A DNA stretch of 24,063 nt from Nocardioidaceae bacterium (lineage in GTDB: Bacteria > Actinomycetota > Actinomycetes > Propionibacteriales > Nocardioidaceae), in assembly GCA_013811715.1 (NCBI GenBank), contig JACCUS010000321.1, positions 1 to 24,063 on the forward strand, given 5' to 3'. Both the position numbers and the translations under genes were made by a program. A model generated the notes under the pieces. That model was not told the DNA's origin. It did not search any database and saw nothing but the letters and a program-made list of their open reading frames with translations. Positions 1-7,179 of the stretch are shown here, one piece after another. Within the stretch, counting starts at the first letter, position 1. The number at the start of each line of letters is the position of its first letter.

Positions 1-466
1 CAAGATGGCGCTTGTCCGGTGCCATGCCGCACGGCGGGATCTGGGTCGGCCGCACCACCCACGTCAGTCCACCACTTCCGTCCGGACGCCGGAGATGCAG
101 ACGCACGGCATCGTCCTTGAGAATCGACGCGTACCGGTGCGCCTCGCCGGTCGTCGTCCCGGGCTTCACGGTCCGCTCCCAGGAGGCCACCACTGTGTCC
201 GGGATGTCGCCCGCCCAGTAGTTCCGAACGACCTGCAGCCGCATCATCGCCGGCCTGGCCCCCGACGCATTCTGGCCGCGCACCGACACCCGCCACAGTG
301 CGCCGTACGCACTGTCCTGCCTCACCCGGCAGACCTGGAGGTACGACTTCTCACTCGCGAGCGCTGTACCCCACTTGTGTGGGGCCGCCTGCGCCGGCGC
401 CGCCATCACCACCAGGCCCGCTAGCGTCACGGCCGCGGCCGTGACCGCAGCCAACAGCCGCTGCAT
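1..466 (-). CDS. Secreted protein of unknown function (C-terminus outside window)
   Basis: The visible 155 residues begin with a clear Sec-type signal peptide: MQRLL, a hydrophobic Ala/Val/Leu core, and a probable cleavage site after APAQA near residue 27. The mature part (APHKWG onward) has a WRVSVRG/RLQVVRNYW pattern that looks like beta strands, and Cys residues near positions 46 and 148 that could pair outside the cell. I recognise no family. The ATG at 466 was chosen because the signal peptide starts there and no in-frame start lies just upstream; the Shine-Dalgarno signal is weak (a GGGAGGAG about 30 bases upstream is too far). It lies 124 bases downstream of the sigma/PASTA gene on the same strand and may be co-transcribed with it. 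The gene is open at the window edge. Confidence 0.75.
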   Translation of the reverse strand, partial: MQRLLAAVTAAAVTLAGLVVMAAPAQAAPHKWGTALASEKSYLQVCRVRQDSAYGALWRVSVRGQNASGARPAMMRLQVVRNYWAGDIPDTVVASWERTVKPGTTTGEAHRYASILKDDAVRLHLRRPDGSGGLTWVVRPTQIPPCGMAPDKRHL

Positions 467-590
467 GGAAGTTTGTGCACCTATCGCGAACTTCTCCTCC
501 CACGGCCGGACGTGCCCTGCACAACGTCAGGCAGCCCACGGCTCCTGATCGACCGTTGCCTCACCGTACTGCGGCACAGGGTCATCTGGC

Positions 591-1973
591 TCAGGTGCTC
601 GGGATCGTCAGTCCCACCTCTGTTCCGAGGGGGACGAGCATCCCGGCGTCGAGGGTCTGGAACGTCACCGGCGGCGCGCCGTACCTCGTCGACGGCAGCG
701 ACGCGTGGTCGATCCGGTACGCCAGCCCCGCCTCGGCGAGGGCCTCCACGGCATCCCTCACCGGCTGCCGCTCACAGACGGGGACGACGGCGAACCCCGC
801 CGGAACCGCCCGCACCGACGCCGTGATGCTGGCGACCACCGTTCGGTCCGGGGACCGCACGACCAGCTGCACGCCCGCACCCGGCACCGTGACGAGCTGC
901 TCGAACAGCCCGTGCCGCCGCGTCACTCCGGTCGCCCGGACCTGCTGGCCGGCAAGGTCGCCGATGAGCCTCGGTGGGTGCCGCAACGCCGACGGGTAGG
1001 GTGGCGCGTCCCCGAAGGTCACGCTCGACACCCGCGCCGATGATCGACACCCCCCGCCAAGGTCTGCGTCCGGGTATATGACCGTGTCGGCAGTCGCACG
1101 TCCGCAGGCGGCCTGGTCGTGCACCCATGACCTCGGCACGGCGATAGCCACCTCCCTGTATCCCATCAGCCGGGTCCCGGCGGGTGCATCCGGAGTCCGC
1201 GCCACGCCGGCCGTCGCCCGCGCCTCCGGCTGGTCTTGGTCTGGCCCGTGTGTGAGGAGGAACCCGGCGGTGATCGTCGCACCGACGACGAGGACCGCAG
1301 CGACGAGCCGGGCGGGCGAGTGGCGGCTCTTCTGACGGGCGGCGGCGAGACGCGGCCGCAATGTCGGGAGTATCGGGTCGGGACCGGCGGCCGCCCGCTG
1401 CCGCAGACTGGCCCGCACCCGCAGCTCGAAGTCCGCCTGCGGGTCACCATGATTTTCCCCTTCGCACTGCTGGGGAGCGACGTTCGACATCAGCACACCC
1501 AGCGCGGCCTTCCGGGCTCGGCCCGGTCGAGGCGTCCGCCAGCGCATCGCCTGACCAATCTCGATGTCGGTGAGGTCGGCGTAGCACCGTAGGACCACGA
1601 TGACCCGCTCGCGCGGGTGTAGATCGGCGAGAGCCTCCCACTCGAGCCCCTCCTCCGTGCCCTTGGCGAGCGTGGTGCCGGCGTCTTGCAGCAGGTGGTC
1701 GCGCAGCTCCAGCCCGCGGCCGAGGTCGGGTCGGCTCCGTCGCGCGTGGCTCAGCACCTCGTCGACGACGATCGCCGTCGACTTGAGTCGGGGATGCCGG
1801 CTCGACCGCACTCTGTGCCAGCACCGGTAGAGGTCGACCAACCCGTCGGCCACGATCTCACGCGAGGCTGCGCGGTCCCCGGTCATCAGATAAGCCAGCG
1901 CGGCGAGGTGGGAGGCGTGTGTCGCGGCGAACGTCTCGAAGTCGGGCGTGGTCGTGGGTTGCGGCTGGTTCAC
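591..1973 (-). CDS. SigE-family-like sigma factor region fused in frame to a membrane anchor and PASTA-like domain
   Basis: A single 460-residue frame. Residues about 12-55 resemble sigma region 2 of the actinobacterial SigE family (HLAALAYLMTGDR, then LVDLYRCWHRV), and residues about 113-162 resemble region 4 (LHPRERVIVVLRCYADLT followed by a helix-turn-helix-like stretch ending ARKAALGVL). The frame runs without a stop through a linker (DFELRVRASLRQRA, the way separate downstream membrane proteins usually begin), a transmembrane helix near residues 222-242, an extracytoplasmic part and a C-terminal PASTA-like repeat (about 395-459, ending GTEVGLTIPST). The GTG at 1973 has GGAG about 8 bases upstream. 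In relatives these would normally be two adjacent genes, so either this is a true fusion or the second protein starts at the internal ATG at 1490. The recognition helix (MRWRTPRPGR) is unusually Arg/Pro-rich, so promoter recognition is uncertain. Confidence 0.7.
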   Translation of the reverse strand: MNQPQPTTTPDFETFAATHASHLAALAYLMTGDRAASREIVADGLVDLYRCWHRVRSSRHPRLKSTAIVVDEVLSHARRSRPDLGRGLELRDHLLQDAGTTLAKGTEEGLEWEALADLHPRERVIVVLRCYADLTDIEIGQAMRWRTPRPGRARKAALGVLMSNVAPQQCEGENHGDPQADFELRVRASLRQRAAAGPDPILPTLRPRLAAARQKSRHSPARLVAAVLVVGATITAGFLLTHGPDQDQPEARATAGVARTPDAPAGTRLMGYREVAIAVPRSWVHDQAACGRATADTVIYPDADLGGGCRSSARVSSVTFGDAPPYPSALRHPPRLIGDLAGQQVRATGVTRRHGLFEQLVTVPGAGVQLVVRSPDRTVVASITASVRAVPAGFAVVPVCERQPVRDAVEALAEAGLAYRIDHASLPSTRYGAPPVTFQTLDAGMLVPLGTEVGLTIPST

Positions 1974-2063
1974 GCGCCACGCTCCACACCGACCTCGACG
2001 TCGCGGCGTGCCCCGTCGGGTGCTGGCAACGCCGCCTCGTTCCCAGCGTAGGTGAGTGCCGCC

Positions 2064-2069
2064 TACCCT
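2064..2069 (+). promoter_or_regulatory. -10 element TACCCT, leaderless start
   Basis: TACCCT lies exactly six bases before the GTG at 2076, placing the expected transcript start at the start codon. There is no Shine-Dalgarno sequence in between and no clear -35 box. Confidence 0.5.
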
Positions 2070-2075
2070 GAAGCC

Positions 2076-2609
2076 GTGACGATCCACTCCGAGCACCCGT
2101 TCCTGCCACCGGAGAGTGAGCGCGACGCAGTACGCCGGCTCCGCGGTCGTCTCGGCGGCACCGTCACGTTGTGGACCACCGGGCAGGGGACTGAGGCGCG
2201 TGACCGGGTGGGGCTGACCGTGTCGTCCCTGCTGGTGGCCGTCGGCGAGCCGTCCCACGTGCTGGCGCTGCTGGACCCGGACTCCTACTTCGCCGAGGCG
2301 CTGCAGCGCGACCGCGTCGCCGTCGTACAGCTGCTGGAGTGGGAGCACCGCGACCTCGCCGACGCGTTCGCCGGGCTGGCACCCGCGCCAGGTGGCGTGT
2401 TTCGGCTGGGGGAGTGGCGGCAGACCGAGTGGGGTCCGCTGCTGGTGGGTGCCAGTGCCTGGGCAGGGGTGCGGCTGGTCGAGGACAAGCCGCGGGAGGT
2501 GGGCTGGTCGGTGCTCGTTGCCTGCGTGGTGGAGTACGCCGAGATCGGCGCCGAGGTCGCGCCGTTGGTGCACAGGCGCGGCCGCTACCAGCGGCCCGCC
2601 GGCACCTGA
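2076..2609 (+). CDS. Flavin reductase-like (FMN-binding split-barrel) protein
   Basis: 177 residues. The core GLTVSSLLVAVGEPSHVLALL followed by DPDSYFAEAL and VAVVQLL is the signature of the flavin-reductase-like domain, which binds FMN in a split barrel and either reduces flavin for a partner oxygenase or acts as a small flavoprotein. Unlike reductases paired with monooxygenases, no oxygenase gene is adjacent, so the substrate is unknown. An in-frame GTG 24 bases upstream (2052) is possible, but the GTG at 2076 is preferred because a TACCCT -10 box sits six bases before it and would lie inside the longer version. It is divergent from the sigma/PASTA gene, with about 100 bases between them. 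Confidence 0.75.
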   Translation: MTIHSEHPFLPPESERDAVRRLRGRLGGTVTLWTTGQGTEARDRVGLTVSSLLVAVGEPSHVLALLDPDSYFAEALQRDRVAVVQLLEWEHRDLADAFAGLAPAPGGVFRLGEWRQTEWGPLLVGASAWAGVRLVEDKPREVGWSVLVACVVEYAEIGAEVAPLVHRRGRYQRPAGT

Positions 2610-2688
2610 GAGGGTGACTGACTAGCTGCGGCGGCAGGCAACATGGCCCCGTGTCAGCTGTTTCGGCGCGGCTTTCGCCCAGTCCGGA

Positions 2689-2760
2689 CAGCAACAATCC
2701 GACACAGGCCGGATCGTGGCGGTGATTCCGGCCGTTCGGCCAGCAACAATCCGACACAGG
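2689..2760. repeat. 20-bp direct repeat flanking a hairpin
   Basis: CAGCAACAATCCGACACAGG occurs at 2689-2708 and again at 2741-2760. Between them is an inverted repeat (GCCGGA at 2708-2713 and TCCGGC at 2727-2732) and a compact palindrome-like GGCCGttCGGCC at 2730-2741. The copies are more A-rich than the surroundings. The rest of the 2610-2813 gap shows no gene that I would support. Confidence 0.85.
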
Positions 2761-2813
2761 TCGCGCCACGAGGCCACCTGGTGCTGGCCACGCGGCTGCG
2801 ACACGATGGGGGC

Positions 2814-2903
2814 GTGGAGACAGCCTGGCTCGGAACGCCGCTGAGGCGGCCGCCCACCGGCAGCGGCATGACCTGGCGCCGGATGGGCCGGTCGCGCCGA
2901 TGA
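2814..2903 (+). CDS. Possible 29-residue leader ORF upstream of the phosphotransferase unit
   Basis: A GTG at 2814 opens a 29-codon frame (VETAWLGTPL...) ending in a TGA that overlaps the ATG of the next gene as ATGA. A -10-like CACGAT lies at 2802-2807, six bases before the GTG, the same spacing as at the other leaderless starts in this window. The peptide is Arg-rich with no recognisable domain. Third codon positions are mostly G/C, but a neighbouring frame (in line with the next gene) also looks codable, so a longer or frameshifted version of the downstream gene is the main alternative. Low confidence. Confidence 0.3.
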   Translation: METAWLGTPLRRPPTGSGMTWRRMGRSRR

Positions 2904-3175
2904 GTGCGCAGACGCTGCGGCTGGCCTTCGAGCTGCGCGGGCGACGCGTCTGGGCCGCGGATGCCTTCCTGGTGGCGGTTCCCGACGTCGTACGATCCCG
3001 GGTGTTGTTCCCGGTCGCGGGATTCCGTTGGGGCTATCGGCTGCAGGGTGGCTCCCCGGTGGAGATCCTGGCGCCGAGTTCGCTTCCCATCGACGAGTGG
3101 CGGCGGCACCGGTCGCTGCTGGAGACCGATTACCCGAGTTGGACGTTTCTGGACTCGGAGCCGGAGCCTACGTGA
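2900..3175 (+). CDS. Hypothetical 91-residue protein coupled to the phosphotransferase
   Basis: I do not recognise this protein. It is a small, probably soluble, alpha/beta protein beginning MSAQTLRLAFELRGRRVWAA with alternating hydrophobic strands (RVLFPVAGFRWGYRL) and an acidic C-terminus. There is no signal peptide, membrane segment or metal-binding cluster. Its TGA overlaps the GTG of the following kinase-like gene (GTGA), and its ATG overlaps the stop of the possible leader ORF, so the genes are probably translated together. The frame stays open upstream of the ATG with a coding-like, Ala-rich stretch but offers no nearby in-frame start codon, so the N-terminus is uncertain. A role linked to the phosphotransferase is inferred only from the coupling. 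Confidence 0.6.
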   Translation: MSAQTLRLAFELRGRRVWAADAFLVAVPDVVRSRVLFPVAGFRWGYRLQGGSPVEILAPSSLPIDEWRRHRSLLETDYPSWTFLDSEPEPT

Positions 3176-4134
3176 CCGCCGACTGGTTCGGCACGCCGAT
3201 GGTGCCGCTGGCCGGCGGCTATGGCGGAGAGACTTTCCTCGTCGGCGGCGGCGACGGCGACGAGCTCGTGCTGCGGATTTACAGCCGCCATCCCGAGCGG
3301 GCGATGGTGGACGCGAGCCTGCTCAGGCTGGTGCGCGGCATCCTCCCGGTGGCGGAGGTCGTCGACGTGCGTCCCGCCCACGATGGGCACCCCGGTGTCC
3401 TGGTCACCGAGCGCCTACCGGGGAAGCGCCTCGGCCTGATGATGCCGTCGGCCACCGCCGAACAGCGGGTGGAGGTCGGGCGGAACCTCGGTCGCCTGCT
3501 GGCGACTCTCTCGGGCATACCGATGCCGCGGTTCGGCATGTTCGAGGGCGCCGACCTCGGGCTGTCCGCCGATGCTCCAGCGGTGGACCTCCACTCCTGG
3601 GCCCGGCACTACCGCGACACCAGTCGATTGGGTGGTTGGCCCGACCCGGACTGGCGGGGGCTGCTGGCGTTGGTGGCCGAGGCGGAGGAGAGGCTGGCCG
3701 GCGACCACCCGGCTGGACGGGAGGTCGAGCCTGGATTCGTTCGGTTCGTGCTGGCGCACAGCGACTTCAACCCGAAGAACCTGCTGGTCGACCCGGAGAA
3801 CTGCGCCATCACCGGCCTGCTCGACTGGGAGTTCGCGCACGCCGGGTCGCCGTACACCGACCTCGGCAACCTCACCCGCTTCGAGCGGCACCCGGACTTC
3901 GTCGACGCGGTGGTCTCCACCTTCGTGACGCATGCCCCGAAACTCGGCGCCGACCCGCTTGGGCTTGGCCGAGCGGTCGACCTGTGGGCATTGATCGAGC
4001 TCGTCGGCCGTGACCGGCTCAATGCTGTCGGAGAGCTGGCGCAGGATCTGTTGCTCGCCCAAGCCAGAGCAGGCGATCTCAGCGCCTGGCCATGGGACGA
4101 GCCGCGAAGGGATCCGACCGCCACGGGGGCTTAG
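3172..4134 (+). CDS. Aminoglycoside/choline phosphotransferase-family protein
   Basis: 320 residues with the protein-kinase-like fold of the APH family. The catalytic loop is clear: AHSDFNPKNLLVD supplies the HxDxxxxN motif (catalytic Asp, metal-binding Asn), and GLLDWEFAHAGSPYTDL supplies the second metal-binding Asp. The N-terminal lobe shows a Gly-rich segment (GGYGGETFLV) and a strand reading LVLRIYSR, with Arg where the ATP-binding Lys is usual. The family transfers phosphate from ATP to small molecules (aminoglycosides, choline, homoserine and others); the substrate cannot be read from sequence, and a resistance role should not be assumed. The GTG at 3172 is chosen because it overlaps the previous stop by four bases; a longer N-terminus from 3028 would overlap the upstream gene heavily. 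Confidence 0.85.
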   Translation: MTADWFGTPMVPLAGGYGGETFLVGGGDGDELVLRIYSRHPERAMVDASLLRLVRGILPVAEVVDVRPAHDGHPGVLVTERLPGKRLGLMMPSATAEQRVEVGRNLGRLLATLSGIPMPRFGMFEGADLGLSADAPAVDLHSWARHYRDTSRLGGWPDPDWRGLLALVAEAEERLAGDHPAGREVEPGFVRFVLAHSDFNPKNLLVDPENCAITGLLDWEFAHAGSPYTDLGNLTRFERHPDFVDAVVSTFVTHAPKLGADPLGLGRAVDLWALIELVGRDRLNAVGELAQDLLLAQARAGDLSAWPWDEPRRDPTATGA

Positions 4135-4135
4135 G

Positions 4136-4165
4136 TTGCCTCCCTGGGCAAGGAACACGTATCCT
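4136..4165 (+). promoter_or_regulatory. Candidate rpsA promoter
   Basis: TTGCCT at 4136-4141 and TATCCT at 4160-4165 are separated by 18 bases, right after the stop of the phosphotransferase gene. Transcription from here would give a leader of about 160 bases before the rpsA ATG. The leader contains a small hairpin (GAGCA/TGCTC, 4201-4216) but no riboswitch that I recognise. Confidence 0.5.
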
Positions 4166-4331
4166 GAGCGGTGCGCTATGGGCCTGCACGACCTCAGACG
4201 GAGCAGGTTTGTGCTCGTAACTCTATCGACCAGGCTGAAGCATCCGGCCCGGGTCACTCGGTGGGATCACGATCAAAGGGTCTTTGGTGTGCACGCACGC
4301 CCCATCCACCAATCCCGGAGTTCCCTTCCAT

Positions 4332-5831
4332 ATGACGAGTAGCATCCAGGCCCCTCCCGCCGCCCAGGAGACACCGCAGGTCGCGGTGAACGACGTCGGA
4401 ACGGCGGAGGACTTCCTCGCCGCGGTCGATGCAACCATCAAGTACTTCAACGACGGTGACCTGGTCGACGGGACCATCGTCAAGGTCGACCGGGACGAGG
4501 TGCTGCTCGACATCGGCTACAAGACCGAAGGTGTCATCCCTTCTCGTGAGCTGTCGATCAAGCACGACGTCGACCCCGGCGACGTGGTAGCCGTCGGCGA
4601 CAAGGTCGAAGCCCTCGTGCTCCAGAAGGAGGACAAGGAGGGCCGGCTGATCCTGTCCAAGAAGCGCGCCCAGTACGAGCGCGCCTGGGGCACGATCGAG
4701 CAGATCAAGGAGGAGGATGGCATTGTCACCGGCTCCGTCATCGAGGTCGTCAAGGGTGGTCTCATCGTCGACATCGGGCTCCGTGGCTTCCTGCCCGCGT
4801 CACTCGTCGAGATGCGTCGCGTCCGCGACCTGCAGCCGTACGTCGGTAAGGAGCTCGAGGCGAAGATCATCGAGCTCGACAAGAACCGCAACAACGTCGT
4901 CTTGTCGCGTCGGGCGTGGCTCGAGCAGACCCAGTCCGCGGTCCGTCAGAACATCCTCAACCAGCTGCAGAAGGGCCAGGTCCGGCCCGGCGTCGTCTCG
5001 TCGATCGTCAACTTCGGCGCCTTCGTCGACCTCGGCGGTGTCGACGGCCTCGTGCACGTCTCCGAGCTCTCCTGGAAGCACATCGACCACCCCGGCGAGG
5101 TGGTAGAGGTCGGCCAGGACGTCACGGTGGAGGTGCTCGACGTCGACATGGACCGCGAGCGCGTCTCGCTGTCGCTGAAGGCGACCCAAGAAGACCCGTG
5201 GCAGCAGTTCGCACGCACCCACCAGATGGGTCAGATCGTGCCGGGCAAGGTCACAAAGCTCGTCCCCTTCGGCTCCTTCGTTCGCGTCGACGACGGCATC
5301 GAGGGCCTTGTGCACATCTCCGAGCTGGCAGAGCGCCACGTCGAGATCCCCGAGCAGGTCGTGCAGGTGAACGACGACGTGATGGTCAAGATCATCGACA
5401 TCGACCTCGAGCGCCGCCGCATCTCGCTGTCGCTCAAGCAGGCGAACGAGGCCGTCGACCACACCGCAGACGACTTCGACCCGACGTTGTACGGGATGGC
5501 GGCGACCTACGACGCCGAGGGCAACTACCTCTACCCCGAGGGCTTCGACGCCGAGACCGGCGAGTGGCTCGAAGGGTACGACGAGCAGAAGGCCGTGTGG
5601 GAGCGGCAGTACGCCGAGGCCCACGCTCGCTGGGAAACCCACAAGCAGCAGGTGGAGGATGCTCAGCAGGCCGATGTCGAGCCTGCCGAGGCGTCGGACT
5701 ACTCCTCAGACGACAAGCCCGCCGACAGTTCGCCGGCCCCCGCCCCACCGAGCGCGCCGTCGGCCGATCGTTCGCTGGCCTCCGACGAGGCGTTGCAGGC
5801 GCTACGCGAGAAGCTCACCGGCGGTCAGTAG
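4332..5831 (+). CDS. rpsA: 30S ribosomal protein S1
   Basis: 499 residues with four S1 RNA-binding domains at roughly 43-111, 130-200, 215-287 and 300-373. Each ends in the usual strand (LILSKKRA, NVVLSRRA, VSLSLKAT, ISLSLKQA), and the third and fourth contain the canonical FGAFVDL and FGSFVRV motifs. The C-terminal 125 residues are acidic, with an aromatic-rich patch (GNYLYPEGFDAETGEWLEGY) and a disordered Ser/Pro/Ala tail, as in other actinobacterial S1 proteins, which have four domains rather than the six of Proteobacteria. S1 delivers mRNA to the small subunit. The ATG at 4332 begins MTSSIQAPP and has a GGAG 11 bases upstream; an in-frame GTG at 4284 is less likely. In many actinobacteria coaE follows closely; here two unrelated genes intervene. 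Confidence 0.97.
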   Translation: MTSSIQAPPAAQETPQVAVNDVGTAEDFLAAVDATIKYFNDGDLVDGTIVKVDRDEVLLDIGYKTEGVIPSRELSIKHDVDPGDVVAVGDKVEALVLQKEDKEGRLILSKKRAQYERAWGTIEQIKEEDGIVTGSVIEVVKGGLIVDIGLRGFLPASLVEMRRVRDLQPYVGKELEAKIIELDKNRNNVVLSRRAWLEQTQSAVRQNILNQLQKGQVRPGVVSSIVNFGAFVDLGGVDGLVHVSELSWKHIDHPGEVVEVGQDVTVEVLDVDMDRERVSLSLKATQEDPWQQFARTHQMGQIVPGKVTKLVPFGSFVRVDDGIEGLVHISELAERHVEIPEQVVQVNDDVMVKIIDIDLERRRISLSLKQANEAVDHTADDFDPTLYGMAATYDAEGNYLYPEGFDAETGEWLEGYDEQKAVWERQYAEAHARWETHKQQVEDAQQADVEPAEASDYSSDDKPADSSPAPAPPSAPSADRSLASDEALQALREKLTGGQ

Positions 5832-5853
5832 GCCGACCAGCCCCGACGGCCCT

Positions 5854-5887
5854 CCCGGGTGGACGGCACATGCGAGCGCCACCCGGG
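5854..5887. terminator. Hairpin between convergent rpsA and small membrane protein gene
   Basis: CCCGGGTGG (5854-5862) and CCACCCGGG (5879-5887) form a perfect 9-bp stem with a 16-base loop. There is no T-tract on either side, as is common in actinobacteria. Its position between two convergent genes suggests a bidirectional terminator. Confidence 0.5.
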
Positions 5888-5900
5888 TCGGCGTACGACC

Positions 5901-6086
5901 TCAGAAGTGACGCTTGACGTTGTACGGCGTGCTGGGGAGCTCCGGCGGCGCCCAGTCCCGCGGCAGGCCCGACGACGAGCGGAGACCGTGGCCGTCCATC
6001 CGGATCAGATGGGCTATCTCCGCGAGCAGCGCGGCGACCGCGACGGCACCGGCGATGGCGATGGCGATGAGGAAGATCGTGTTCAT
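5901..6086 (-). CDS. Small single-span membrane protein
   Basis: 61 residues: a hydrophobic helix at about 3-27 (FLIAIAIAGAVAVAALLAEI) starting right after MNT, followed by a polar, Pro-rich tail (GLPRDWAPPELPSTPYNV). The short N-terminus suggests a membrane-anchored protein rather than a cleaved secreted one. No family is recognised. The ATG at 6086 is supported by a GAGAAT -10-like box seven bases upstream (6094-6099) and a TTGGCA -35-like box on the same strand (plus-strand 6115-6120), so it may be leaderless. It is divergent from the GlxA-type regulator and converges on rpsA. Confidence 0.65.
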   Translation of the reverse strand: MNTIFLIAIAIAGAVAVAALLAEIAHLIRMDGHGLRSSSGLPRDWAPPELPSTPYNVKRHF

Positions 6087-6093
6087 GGCACTA

Positions 6094-6120
6094 ATTCTCG
6101 CTCACGCTAACTCCTGCCAA
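6094..6120 (-). promoter_or_regulatory. Candidate leaderless promoter of the small membrane protein
   Basis: On the minus strand TTGGCA (6115-6120) and GAGAAT (6094-6099) are 15 bases apart, with the ATG seven bases after the -10. The -35 lies inside the first inverted repeat (6114-6129). The spacer is short. Confidence 0.4.
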
Positions 6121-6129
6121 CAGTGGCAG
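6114..6129. promoter_or_regulatory. Operator-like inverted repeat 1
   Basis: CTGCCA-acag-TGGCAG is a perfect 6-bp inverted repeat with a 4-base spacer. It covers the -35-like box of the minus-strand membrane protein gene and shares TGCCAAC with the second repeat 39 bases away. Confidence 0.5.
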
Positions 6130-6153
6130 AACTGTCCCCTATCCTCGATTTCC

Positions 6154-6173
6154 TGCCAACCTACTGGCATGAT
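6154..6173. promoter_or_regulatory. Operator-like inverted repeat 2 overlapping the -10 of the GlxA-type regulator
   Basis: TGCCA-acctac-TGGCA (6154-6169) is an inverted repeat with a 6-base spacer, overlapping a CATGAT -10-like box (6168-6173) that sits six bases before the GTG at 6180. Binding here would block the regulator's own transcription. Confidence 0.5.
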
Positions 6174-6179
6174 GGTCCC

Positions 6180-7151
6180 GTGCTGAAAAATGTTGCGGTT
6201 CTCGTCTATCCGGGGGTTGCGCCCTTCGAGCTGGGAGTGCTGTGCGAGGCATGGGGTCTGGACCGCGAGGACCAGGGCGTCCCCAGCTTCGACTTCGCCG
6301 TTTGCGCGCCCGAGCGCGGCCGGGTGCCCACCAGCCTGCCCGGGTTCGCGCTCGAGGTCAGCGAGGGGCTGGACCGGCTCGAGGCGGCCGATCTCATCTG
6401 CCTGCCGGCGATGCCGCGTCATGAACCGGCGCCGCGGCCCGTCGTGGAGGCTCTGCGCGCTGCGCACGAGCGTGGTGCACGGCTGTTGTCGGTCTGCTCT
6501 GGCGCCTTCGTGCTGGGGTCGGCCGGGCTGCTCGACCACCGGCGCTGCACGACGCACTGGCGGTACGTGGACGAGCTCGCCGAGCGCTTCCCGCTGGCCG
6601 ACATCGACTGTGACGTGCTGTACGTCGACGACGGGTCGATCATCACCTCGGCCGGCTCGGCCGCTGGACTCGACGCATGTCTGCACATCATCCGGCAGGA
6701 GTTCGGCGCCGGCGTGGCGGCCACTGTGGCGCGTCGGATGGTGGTGGCGCCGCACCGGGACGGGGGCCAGGCGCAGTTCATCGAGTCGCCGGTGCCCGAC
6801 TTCACCGCCGACACGTTGCAGCCCCTGATCGACTGGATGAGCTCGCACCTGCATGAGCCGATGACTGTCGAGACGCTGGCGGCCCGGGCGGTGATGTCAC
6901 CACGCACCTTCGCGCGGCGGTTCAAGGCCGAGACCGGCACCACGCCGTACCACTGGATCACCAACCAGCGCGTGCTGCTGGCGGAGCGGCTCCTCGAGGA
7001 GTCCGACGAGACCATCGAGCGGGTCGCGGCGCGGTCGGGGTTCAGCAACGCGACTGCGTTTCGCCACCACTTCTCGCGGCTGCGCGGAACGAGCCCCCAG
7101 CGGTACCGTCGGCTGTTCAGGGCGCCCGCGTCCGCACAACCGGCCGGCTAG
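6180..7151 (+). CDS. GlxA-family AraC-type transcriptional regulator (DJ-1/PfpI domain plus HTH)
   Basis: 323 residues. The N-terminal half (about 3-180) is a DJ-1/PfpI-like domain: VAVLVYPGVAPFELGVLCE, the elbow SVCSGAFVLGSAGLLDHRR with Cys in the nucleophile position, and TTHWRYVDELAERFP. The C-terminal part (about 215-315) is an AraC helix-turn-helix pair: TVETLAARAVMSPRTFARRF and the second HTH ending RSGFSNATAFRHHFSRLRG. Regulators of this architecture bind a small ligand through the first domain; the ligand is unknown here. The GTG at 6180 (VLKNVAVLVYP) begins the domain properly and has a -10-like CATGAT six bases upstream with no Shine-Dalgarno sequence, so it is probably leaderless. 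The paired inverted repeats in the divergent intergenic region suggest autoregulation and control of the membrane protein gene. Confidence 0.9.
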   Translation: MLKNVAVLVYPGVAPFELGVLCEAWGLDREDQGVPSFDFAVCAPERGRVPTSLPGFALEVSEGLDRLEAADLICLPAMPRHEPAPRPVVEALRAAHERGARLLSVCSGAFVLGSAGLLDHRRCTTHWRYVDELAERFPLADIDCDVLYVDDGSIITSAGSAAGLDACLHIIRQEFGAGVAATVARRMVVAPHRDGGQAQFIESPVPDFTADTLQPLIDWMSSHLHEPMTVETLAARAVMSPRTFARRFKAETGTTPYHWITNQRVLLAERLLEESDETIERVAARSGFSNATAFRHHFSRLRGTSPQRYRRLFRAPASAQPAG

Positions 7152-7179
7152 CGGCAGCGGCCATAGGGGTATCAGCGCG

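Noticed and set aside
1974..2573. N-terminal extension of the sigma/PASTA frame to 2573
   Set aside because: The added 200 residues are Gln/Arg/Pro-rich, antisense to the flavin-reductase-like gene, and the GTG at 1973 has a proper Shine-Dalgarno sequence and starts the sigma domain.
4800..5642. 280-codon open frame on the minus strand across rpsA
   Set aside because: It is the antisense of a confidently assigned ribosomal gene; such long shadow frames are normal in GC-rich DNA.
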